From positions 2,116,501-2,180,500 of the forward strand of contig JAOTON010001356.1 of NCBI GenBank assembly GCA_034440635.1: a stretch of 64,000 bases of DNA. The letters run 5' to 3'. This DNA is from Lepas anatifera. Lineage: Eukaryota > Arthropoda > Thecostraca > Lepadidae. The translations under genes and the position numbers were made by a program. The first letter of the stretch is position 1. Each line of letters starts with the position of its first letter. Positions 36,701-48,700 of this stretch are shown piece after piece. The notes below the pieces were generated by a model. That model did no database searches, had not been told where the DNA came from, and was given only the letters and a program-made list of their open reading frames with translations.

Positions 36701-39700
36701 AGTGTCAGCTAGCAGTTCATCCAGCAAAGGTGACCGCCACCGCAGGCTTCTAGGCCACCATGCCCCTTACTTGCAGCATACAAGTTGAGGCCGTTTCAGT
36801 TCTGACCGTTTTCCTTAAACCTCTATTGTATTGTATTGTATTGTATTAGTTACGAACACTTCCACACATACGGTGGCTTTTCAAGCGCCGTCGTAATGAA
36901 CGTGAAGTGATGAAGACTATGAAAGGAGACGGTAAGGATTGGGATGGATGAGGTTAAAGGAAGGTGGGATACTAACTGGAGGGGTCGCTGCTGCCCAAGG
37001 CGCATGCGCTCGCTGCCTCCAGGCAGTTTAAGGATAACGAGGAGGATAAGGATAGGATTGTTGTTCCACACACGCACACATACATAAATTGATAACACAA
37101 AAATAAGCTGAAGAAGATGAAGATGAAATCGGCGGTGTTCGGCATTGTATTCTTTTTGGTTTCGTAGACGTCACTGTCTGTTTCCAGTTCAGCATTTTAT
37201 TTTCTTGAACTTCATATTCGTACTTGGCAAATTGATCCCACCGCACTTCGCTATGTCATCGATTTCCATGTTTCCTGTTCTATATTTCTGTCACTTACTC
37301 CTGGATTTTTAATGACTTGTATTAGTCCTGATATTTATTGAGTTGTGATTAGGCAATTCTTGCACTTGTCTTTTGAAGTATATGCAGTAAACATGCAGAC
37401 ATTGCAACTTCTTCTCATGTTCGTTATATATGTATTTGGTTTATTTGACAACCATCCAAATTAGGAGTAACTCGGACAAAGGATTGTCACGCGACTTGGA
37501 GGAAAAATCAAGTAGCTTCAGAAGAACTTGCCTGTTGTGAAAAAATTCAAGATTTCAAAATCTTCACAACATGTCGAATCTGTTCTGTATTCATTTGTCA
37601 CAAAGAATTGCTTGCACCATTCTGCGATTATTGTCATTTTATAGGAAATTGATCGATCTTTTGATTGCATATACTCACGACCAATAAAAAGCTCAATGCT
37701 GCTGAAAAAACACCATTTCTTAGGAGCGTCAGAAACACGTCCAACCCCTTTAAAAGACAATAACTGAAGGACAATAACAATAACAAAGACAATAACTGTG
37801 TGCAAAATATCAAATTTGTCTTCTTGGAAAAGTAGGAATGAATGAGTTTGCAAATATGTCAGAAAATGCTCTAAATGTTCATTTTAAGCATCACGAATAG
37901 GCATAACCGCTGACAGACAACTTCAGCAGCGAGGGTGGAACAATGAGTCCTAATAACCCAAAGAACATTCTCTCTGGAGCTGGTAGTTTCCTGTCAGCGG
38001 GAGGGCGGCGGTTCACCGGCCCGCTTAAATGTCGCCTGGTAACGCCACGCCTGGCTGGTGGCTTCAGGATGACGCCTCGTCACTGTTCCAGGAGTTCGTC
38101 CTGGACTGCTACTTCCGTCAGATGTGGACGGACAAGAGGCTGCAGTTCAACAGCTCAGTTGTCGACATACTATCCATGAACTGGCTGTTTTTAGAAAAGG
38201 TCAGAAATCACACAGGGAGGTCCTGCCGCCCCTCTGAACGTTTCTTGCTGCTCTTGATATTGATTCAGGCGCAAGTAGGGTGGGTGTCATTCTGTAAGGC
38301 TTCATCTCCAAATGTCTCAAATCCATTATTTTTGCTAGCTTTTATGGATATCAGGGTAAAAAGGTGTTTCAGAATTCAATCTGGACTGTGCTGGGGTGAA
38401 TTTGTGCCTCAGATCTGGTTGGTTTGGGGCTTATATATTGGCAGGTCATTCATTGAGATAACAATCTGACATACTAATACTTTATTCTGAAAGTTATATA
38501 CTTTATTTATACACATTTTACATTATTCATGCTGAATTCCGTGCATATTTAGCTCACTATTGCCATGGGGTAACATTTTCTATATCCTCCCTTCTATTTT
38601 CGTGAATGATTTCTAGCCGATTTTGAATGGGATATGGTCCGTTTTGAAAACCTAACGAGTGGTTAATTTAAAAATAGTTAGCCGAAAGTTGATGTCAGGT
38701 GAAGTCAAGTCAACAAGTTATGCCATCGATCCTAAGCACCTGTAAAACAATTGCATTATTTTAAAACAAGTCAGACTAAGCCAATCGTTAGTTTGGCTCC
38801 TAGAATAGCTAGTTCAAGCTTCTAAAAATCATTCGTTAGCTGTTGGAATTATAAATTGATAATATGCCTGCCATTTCGAGGTCAGGCTAATACCAAGGTT
38901 TCCAAACCTTACGATTTGTATTTCTTTGTGTCCATAACCTTGCGAGAAACAAGATAAGCAATCAATTTTGCATTATAAAAGTATATGAGTTATATGCCAC
39001 TTGGCATTGAAAAATACTTATATGAGCTCCATCTGTGGTCCATGTGATTTAAAAAGTAATATAGTACATTATTTCATCTCTGCTGTTAATACAAGCACAT
39101 TGGTACCACTGGCTTTTTCTGTAGCTTATGATCTCCAAGCTAAAAAATACTACCAAAATTAGCCTAGAATTGACCTATTTCGGCCCCTGTGACGTCACAG
39201 ATCAACGTACACATTTCAAACCTGGTACAAGAGTAAGACAAAGATGGGCAGTTTCAGCACCATTTATACATAATTGGTAGCAGATTGACTCCATCTCTAA
39301 GTCATATATGCCCGGCAGTTGTTGCATCGATAAGCCCCATGTCACGCTCAACACCTCAGCGGCAGTAACTGACATTCTTCCTCGCACAGATCTGGAAACC
39401 GGATACGTTCTTTTTGAACGGAAAGAAGTCTTATCTACACAAAATAACAGTTCCAAACAAGTTCATCAGAGTCGACCAGAACGGTAGCATGGTGTACTCT
39501 ATGAGGTACGGCCGTACTCTAAATTTTTCCAAATCAGCTTTTCAGGTGGCTTTCCAATAAGCTAGGCTGTTGTTCAGAGATACGTTCATATTCGGTTTTC
39601 GAGACAGGTGCTCTATTATTTTTCGGTATTTAGGTGTTCAAATATCATGCGAGATATATGATACAAGTTACACACATGTCTCAATTGTTTAATTGCCGTT

Positions 39701-42700
39701 AGCAAGTTTGAAAACTTTGGCATTGCATTATGTGATATTACAAGTATTTCCTTTTCAGGCTTACAATCAAAGGCTCTTGTCCAATGCATCTGAAGAAGTT
39801 CCCACTGGACAGCCAGCTGTGCCCACTGGAAATAGGATCATGTAAGTATCATTGAAATTGTAGCGCCAATATATGTACTAAACACATCGTCATGTATTTA
39901 GAGGCTGCACAGATGTATCTTGATCTGCGCCAGCGTAAATACAGGCTTATTTCCGTCAGGATCAGCAACATTCCACCATCGCCTGGGGGATGGAGGGACG
40001 CTAATTTCGGACCCACGTCCAATCTTTCACTCATCATATCGAGTCTATTTGAATGAAGAACCTGTCACATTGGGTGCCTGTCAACTGCTCAATTTCACAA
40101 TTGTATTACTTAAGATAATTCTGGTTTAGGTGAACGCCTATGGTGTCATTCTAAAATCCATGTATACAAAAATATGTTACCTTCTAAAAGTAGATAGACG
40201 AAGCCAGGAAATAAGCCAGTTCTTAGGAGAGTCAGATAAAGTTTTTGAACATTACTCGAAAGCTCATGAACAGAAGCATTGGTCTGACAGTTAACATTCT
40301 GCTGTTAGGTCTATTATAAGATCATTGGAGGGATACACTAAACTGACTGAACTTTCAGTTTCAGTTTCAGTTTATTCATTGTATCACCAACGGGCCAGAG
40401 GCCCACTTAAAGATGAAGTCATCGGATATAAAACAAAAACATACAGGTCCAATATACACACACATTGATAGGTACAATTCCCAAGATATGACTAGCAGAT
40501 AATAAAGTCAAATACTAAGAGGCTAAAAGAGCCTAAACACATTGTCACGATATAAAATCGCGTAAACTAAAAAAACACGATCTAAAATTTAAGAATATAG
40601 AATATAGCGAACAACATAAAAATCCAGGAAACACAACACTGAAGCCATCAAACTATATTCTTGGAGGCATAAAATTTTTTTATCACTTTCTGTTTATACT
40701 GCCCAGTTGAAGAGTCCCAAATATCAACTTCGCGAAAGTTATCTAAAAAAGTATTGCACAGCTTCGGAACTCTGACAAAAAGACTCGACTTGATCGTATT
40801 CACCCGAGCATATGGTACGTACAGTAGGGCTCTGCCGCCAAATGTCCGAGGTCGAACAGCCAGGGGAAGGCTTTGGAGAAGAAACGAAGAATCGATGCAA
40901 TTTGTAAGAATGTTTTTAATGAACATGAGGTCGTGCTGCTTTAGTCGAGTTTCGATTGTTGCTATGCCAAAATATTTAGACAAACTGGGGTAATCTAGAG
41001 GAAAATTGGGTATGCGACAGCGAAAACAGAGCCACATGACAAATTTGTGCTGTACTTTTTCCAGACGCTTGAGATGACAGGTGGCTGCTCCACCCCAGAC
41101 AACGCTGCAGTTTTCCATAACTGATCTGACATTTGCATAGTATGCCAATATCACAACTTTACTGTCACGATGGTGCAAAGCTCTGTCATTTCTACCAGTT
41201 TGGAAAGATCAGGTTAACATTCCTAATGTTCTATTTGCTCTTGAAACTATATTATCTACGTGATTTACAAAAGTAAGCTTCCCATCCAGAAGAACGCCGA
41301 GTTCCCTCATTACAGTCATTCTTTCGATTGCTACGCCGTCAACAAAATAAGTTTTAAGAACCGGAGTGCGGCGCAGCGTCAAAGTCAAGACCTTGCATTT
41401 TGATGGATTTAGAGACAGTTTCCATGTCCGTGACCACTGAGATAAGGCATCCAGGCTCTTCTGGATGTTACAAGCATCATTATCAGTGTCAACCCGATGA
41501 TAAATCTTGACGTCATCGGCAAACATCATGCTACGCACTTGTATGGAGCTTGGCAAGTCGTTAATATAGCAGGCAAAGAGTAAAGGTGATAAAATGCTGC
41601 CTTCTGGAGTTCCTGATGGTACAGGCACCCAGGATGAGCTTTGGCCATTCACAACTACCCGCTGTGACCTCCCAGACAGATATGATTAACACCAGGCAAG
41701 AGCTTTGTCTGTAAAATGGTACGAACTTTTTAGCTTATGAAGAAGTAATCTATGGTTAACTGTTTGGAATGCCGAACTGTAATCAGTGTAAACTACGTCC
41801 GTCTGGGAACCATCGGATATGTTGTTCCAGGCCGTATGAAGCATAGTCGTCAAGTTAGACGTGCATGATCGGCGCGGCATAAAACCATGTTGCTCTTCAG
41901 ATAAAACAGGCTGAACGTGGGCAAGCAGAGAGGTGTGCACAACACGTTCCAACACTTTACTGAGCAGAGGTAGCAATGACACACTCCGGTAGTTCGATGC
42001 CGACGTTTTGGCTCCCTTTTAACCCGCGCCCCACCGGGGGTCCGGCGCCACCTTCGCCCCACCGGGGGCCATCGATGGCCCCCTCTAACTCCGAAAATAT
42101 GGGCGTTAGCGCAAATCTGCAAAGTGCAATAGAAAGCTCGCGTGAATTCAGTAAGAAATTACTTCACATATTTTAGTGCTCAGGTCAATGGTTTGACCTC
42201 CAGAGGTCAAATTAGGTCAAGATCGGCTATTTTCACTCAAATATGCAATGATTAAGCAAACTGGGCATAACTCTTATGTCATTAGAGCTATTGAGGCCTG
42301 GTAAAGTACATTTGATAGCAAATTGCCTGTACTTTTTCCGCTATGTGGAACGTAAAGACCTCCCGCCAGTGGTTTGACCGCCAGAGGTCACCTCGTGACC
42401 TAATATGACCTGAGGTCACGAAAGGTCAAAAAGTGACCTTGCCGTATATCAAATGAAAGCCAGTGACAAGACAAACACGATGGTGTTTGTTTCATCGCTC
42501 TAGCTCAATTAGGTCAAAAGTTATTGTCAAAATACTGTTTTTGACCTCCGGTGACCTTGGATGACCTTGGAAAAGTCAAAGGGCAAATATGACCCCTGGG
42601 ATCCGTGAAAGGGTGTCCAAAAACGTTGTTCTGAGCAGTCTGAGTATTTGCAATCATTTTTGTGGCTTTTATATCATGAAATAGCTTTTCCCCATGCTTT

Positions 42701-45700
42701 TCCAATGGGAGAGGTCGCCTCGTGACCTGACCTCAGGGCACGAAATCGAAAAATCCCGGATATACACCTTGTAGACCCTGGAGGGGTCATGAAGTGTAGG
42801 AAGTTTCAAATCGATCGACTTTGAAATGTAGCTCTTACAGAGCTCTAAAGTGAAGCGAGGTGACCTTGGTTGACCTCGTCTGGTGACCTGACCTTGGGTG
42901 ACCCGGGGTAAAAAATTTCAGGGATGATGGGAAAATGATGCAGTGAGAGGTAGAGCCCTCAACCGCGGTGCTGCGCCTCGTCGTTTTTCTGCTATCCCGG
43001 AAAAACCTTAGGGGCCATCGATGGCCCCCGGTGGGGCGAGGGTTAAAACAGGGACTATATTAGCCCTATTCCAAACCGCAGGGAACACTCCTTGATCTAC
43101 CGACAATTTACACAGCTTGGCTACCGGCACTGATAATTCCTTTGCACATTCACGAATGACGCAGGCACTAACATTATCTGGTCCACATGCCTTAAAACGG
43201 CTAACACTGCACAGCGAAAGCGAAAACAGAGCCACATGACAAATTTTTGCTGTACTTTTTCCAGACGCTTGAGATGACAGGTGGCTGCCCCACTTTTATC
43301 TTTTATCCCTTTGACATCCTGTGGCGTCATATTTCAAATAATAGGGTTCAAACTTAGTATAAGCGCAGGAGACGGCAAGATAGCTGAAGCAATATTCCGA
43401 TTTTCTCTCCATCGCCATTTTTTCCGAGACCTTAGTGAGAGAGGGAGTTCTCAGAAATGACCCTCCAGGAGTTCATTGGTAGCAAACTGCCCAGAGGGTG
43501 GCAGACAAGGAAATAATAGTGGATAAAGCAATTAAATCCAGCACATTTTGTTTAGTAATCTACGGAAAATATATCCCGAAATAAACTAATCACAACTATT
43601 TTCAATTATACGGATAGCTTTTGGCAGCATGATGGACATACAGATATAAAAGGCATTGATTGTTAGCATGCCAATGTATATGAGAATGGATATCAGATGC
43701 AAAAAGACCAAGAAAATCGAGATACGTCTCGATGTTTTTGGCTTTTTTGTATCTAATATCAATTCTCAAATATATTGGCATGCTAACTATCAATATATTT
43801 TACATCTTTAACAAACAACTATTTTCAGTAGATTTGAGGCATCATACGATTCTGTATCTCGGGACAAGGCCAGTGATCCACATCTTGAACTAACCGCTGC
43901 GATTGTAGGAGCAAGCAGATACTCTGATATTTCACCTCATGATTTGGCTTGCGTGGAAGCCAAAATGGAGAGCAGATAACCTAACACTCACCCTACCGGA
44001 AATTGGGGGGGCGAAATTGCCCCTTCTGGTTTTCATCCGATAATTTCCCCATACTGCCATTTAGACCAGTCTCTGGAGTCTAAATAAAACATGTTTTGGA
44101 ATTGTGCTAACTAATATTTTCGAAACTATTTGGACATATGATCAAATGTGTTCAAGTCTGACTGGTGAGAGTGTGACCTGGGGGCAAGTGGACACCCCTT
44201 TGCTTTGCATGACGTTAAACTTAGGCTTCTAAATTAACCCGTCATTGTGGGAATTGCTCGTTTGGATGGTGGAGTCAAAGTTTCCATAATAAGTGCGTTA
44301 ATGACTTTAGTTAGGATTCAGTTGCAAAAGCCAAGGCTGCAATAACTTGAACAAAATTGATAAAGTGATAATAAACTGCAGTCTTCCACTTTTACGCAAC
44401 ACCGATCCACGTAATGATGCCTTCCATTCTTTAGTTTTGAACTAAGGCAAAAACGAGCAAGAGAAAATGAGAGAGAGAGAGAGGGTGAGAGAGAGAGAGT
44501 GTAAATGAGTTTTCAAATATATCAAAAAATGTTTTTAACTATAATTCTGGCATACTTTGGTAACGCCTACAACTCCATACGTTGTGGGCCAATGATCTGT
44601 ATTCAGAGGGGCACGCTGTACATGGTCTGTGACTGCGCCAGTCGGTCTGCTCACAGATGGGTACACAACCCGTGATGTGGTCTACCGGTGGGACGATGGA
44701 GTTCCCGTCTCGATAAAGGGTAACGTCAGTCTGGCGCAGTACCAGGTGCAGAACATCACACCGCTGGAGAGCACCACACAGACCAAACGGGGAGGTAAGT
44801 CTAGCTATGAAGATGTAACTTGTATAAATCTCTTGTAATCCTCTTTTAATGTTACAGGGATATCATATGGTTAAATATGGGTTTATAGTGTTGTCATATA
44901 ATATGATAAATTCGCTAGTACCTGCTTGTATATTTAATACGTGATAAGCTGTACATGCATAGGAATACACTTCACTGTGAAATGGTGAGCTGAATTGTTC
45001 TCACTATGAAGCACACGGAATAACGTCAATCTTCACCGAAGAACAACACAAAGTTTGGTGGCAGAAAGAGGGGAAGTACTCGGTGAAGAAGTGGGCATGA
45101 GGTGCTAAAGGAAAGCCACAGTACTGAGACAATGCTAGACACACACAGAGCTTGAACGCCAAACCCTAATTAACTGATATCTATTGGGACACAATCTAAT
45201 GAGTCGGATCTATGTATTTATTTATTAGCGGAGTGCAGTTAAATTGAGACATAATCATGTTACACTGAGAGGTATACCGTCTTAATAATTAAATAAGCAT
45301 GGAGTTGTGCTCTTTGGCGACCTCTGCAATTGAATTTAGCTTAGGCGGATCAACAGCTTTGTGAGTAAGGAAAATATTCATATTTTTAATGTAGGCCAAC
45401 AAATGCTAGTTTCGGAAGGCATGACCATTGTTATCTTTGGCAGAGCCGGGGCTAGTAGGCTGTCTGCTGCCGTGTTGTAGGCGGAGCCAGATTAGTAGGC
45501 TCTCTGCTGCCGTGTTGTAGGCGGAGCCGGGATTAGTAGGCTATCTGCTGTAGTGTTGTAGGCAGATCCGTGGGTAGTAGGCTATCTGGTGTGGTGCTGT
45601 CGGCAGAGTCGTGGGTAGTAGGCTATCTGCTGTCGTGTTGTAGGCGGAGCCGGGGGCAGTAGGCTATCTGGTGTGGTGCTGTCGGCAGAGTCGTGGGTAG

Positions 45701-48700
45701 TAGGCTATCTGCTGTCGTGTTGTAGGCGGAGCCGGGGGCAGTAGGCTATCTGGTGTGGTGCTGTCGGCAGAGTCGTGGGTAGTAGCTTATCTGCTGTCGT
45801 GTTGTAGGCGGAGCCGGGGGCAGTAGGCTATCTGGTGTGGTGCTGTCGGCAGAGTCGTGGGTAGTAGGCTATCTGCTGTCGTGTTGTAGGCGGAGCCGGC
45901 GGCTATCTGGTGCGGTGTTGTACGCAGAGCCGGGGGCTAGTAGGCTAGCTGCTGCCGTGTTGTCGGCAGAGCCGGGGTAGTAGCCTATCTGCTGTCGTGT
46001 TGTAGGCGGAGCCGGGGGCAGTAGGCTATCTGGTGTGGTGCTGTCGGCAGAGTCGTGGGTAGTAGGCTATCTGCTGTCGTGTTGTAGGCGGAGCCGGGGG
46101 CAGAAGGCTATCTGGTGTGGTGCTGTCGGCAGAGTCGTGGGTAGTAGCTTATCTGCTGTCGTGTTGTAGGCGGAGCCGGGGGCAGTAGGCTATTTGCTGC
46201 CGTGTTGTAGGCGCGTTCAGTGCGCGGGGAATGCAGTCCACGCCCGGTGTCTGCTGATTCATGACTGCTGGCCATGGTCGCGGCAGCGCGGACGTGCGTT
46301 CGCTGCCTGAAACAGTGCACTGCGCCGCACGACACGAACCCCGGCACGCCAGGCCGGTATGCTGCGCCGCAATACATCAAAACAACACGGAACATTCCGG
46401 CGTGCACGCGGCGGAAAGCCTGCTGGGCATTACGGCATAGGACAGGCGTACATGCCAACACGCGAATAAGCCGCATATGCGGCTCACTTGCACTCTTTAA
46501 CAGCTCAGGTGTTACCTGTTCAGGGGGCCGACACGGACTGTTTTATAACGGTCCGTGGGTGATACTGTAGTATTACACGGCAGATCATGATTTAGAGTGG
46601 GTTGTTTGAAATATTCCGACACGGAATTCTGGAAACTGTGACGTCACAGCCGTTCTTTGAAACTTTGCCCCGCATTCCGCGCGGAATGTTCCTGTCACTC
46701 CACGTGGAACGCTCGGAATCGGAACAGAAATCCCGCTCAAGATGCCCGCGGATGGCTTTCCTAGCAGTAAGTTCGTGGACTTTTAATGTTTGTCTGGTTG
46801 TTCGGTCCACGATATGTTTTTTTAGGATAATTGGCACCCAATAATAACGCCTGAATGACAGTAAATGAAAGATTTGTGCGCGCACAATTCAAAATAAACA
46901 ATGACACTGCCGCACCTCACCATTTTCGCCGTATTCCAGCCTCGTTCAAGAACTTTCCGCAGACGGAATCCGGGGAAAATCATGACGTCAAAACCCCCAG
47001 AATCTGCCTCGGAATATTTCAAAGAACACAGCCTTAGCAGACCTGAAGGCAGTAGCAAATACCTGACCTGCCTTGAAATCCCACATAAAGCTCTTATTTC
47101 TTTTGGCGAAATATTTTGTTTACGCACGAGCCACAATCCCAGCACTGAGCAGGGAACTGTAAAAGTGAACATTGTGAACTGAACATTGATTATCAGAGTG
47201 CTAAGCAATGAGAGGAGATACGGATTCCACAAGAGCAGATCTACCATTCTCAGGAAAATGAAACAGTTTCACTGAAGTGGTTTGCATTCTCAAACCTGGC
47301 TGAAGCTGAATTAATCAAACTGCCTGTAATTGGAATCGTACTGTTGATGTATATTTTTCATGCCACACTAATTGATGGCCGCGTGTTCGTTCAACGTTGT
47401 CACAGAATATCTAGGTTTGGTGCTGCCCTCCCTCGGATGTCGTTTAGATTTCAGACATTCTGTGACCTGATTTGACCTTTTGTGACCTTGAACAACTTTT
47501 GGCGGTTAGCAAAATATAGGGGAAGTCCGTGCAAGAGTACGCACTTAACTTTCTACGGGCTTTCACTTCTCTCCTATAAGTCTAACAGCCAAAATTTTTA
47601 TGTGGTTGTTTAGCCTGAAGAATTGTCTATGTATGGTCCATGTTTCAACTGGATGTCTCTGAAAGGAGCTTGCCACGAACCCATCCAAAATAATATGTCA
47701 CGTGCGTACTCTTGCCGGAGTGGGTCGGTAAGAGTATGCAAGAAAGGAAGCTGGAGTACGCATTGATACCCCTCTGTGCTTTAGGTGCATAGGCCATGTC
47801 GCGAAGTTTTTGTCGCCAAACTAGGCGATTGCATGATTTTATATCGTTATGAATATACACGAACTATGTTGCAACGTTTGGCTTTCCAAATATGAGTTAC
47901 GGACTCTGGTCCGAGTGAAAATTAAATCAGGGGTCTAAAAGTGAGCTTGTGGTCGCCGACTAAAATCCAAGCTTCTTTGATGGTCGCCGAACCTAATACT
48001 ACATGTATTACAAAATCGGTCTTAAAAGTGGTATAAATATGGCTATAGGGAAGCACTGGCGAGTGCAAGGGGAAGGTTCCGATAAAATATAGATATAAAA
48101 AACCTATAAAATATAGATCGGGTTTCTCGATATCGATGACCTAAGCCAGAATCAAGTCATTGCCTAAGTGATTTCATGAGATTATAATTCAGTATTAAAA
48201 TCAAAGTTATGATCTGAAAGCAACAAAATTATACATGCTGGCCCTTAACCCTTGCCCCGGTGACCAGCATGAATCACCTATGAACCCCCCTGGTGGAAGG
48301 GGGTTAAAAATGACACCCTCGATCTCGGAAACAAAGAAAGATAGAAGCGGAAAAGGCGATCGAAAGGTCGTCGGAAATGAAATCGGAGTTACTCCCGGAA
48401 TTTTTGCGGAAGGTCAATACTGTGGTCACCAGAGGGGAATAATTCATATACGTCAAAATGTATCAAATGCAGTGCTCTATAAAACCTTGCAATCTCCGTA
48501 CGCAAAATAGCCGGAACCACTTTCTCAACGCTATTCGACAGAGCCGGACCAGCTCTTTCACTAAGGCAACATCCATTTTCATATCGGTTCAAAGGCTAGG
48601 GCGCAACAGGACACTGAATATTGAGGACGTTATCACGTAGCTTCAAGTTATAATAGGAAGAACGCTCGCATTGGGCGTGATATGTCGGACCTAAAAGCCA

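Larger units (their letters stand above)
40356..43330 (-). mobile_element. Jockey/CR1-type LINE, 5'-truncated, antisense in intron 5, split by A7
   Basis: The minus strand carries a degenerate reverse transcriptase and ends near 40356 in repeated TGAAAC hexamers, a tail type seen in non-LTR elements. The body is interrupted by element A7 at 42019-43046. The 5' part stops near 43330, where an 80-base piece copied from the element's own 3' half is embedded (43213-43292). Confidence 0.85.

Noticed and set aside
45439..46212. CRISPR-like array
   Set aside because: Head-to-tail minisatellite without unique spacers, in a eukaryotic intron.
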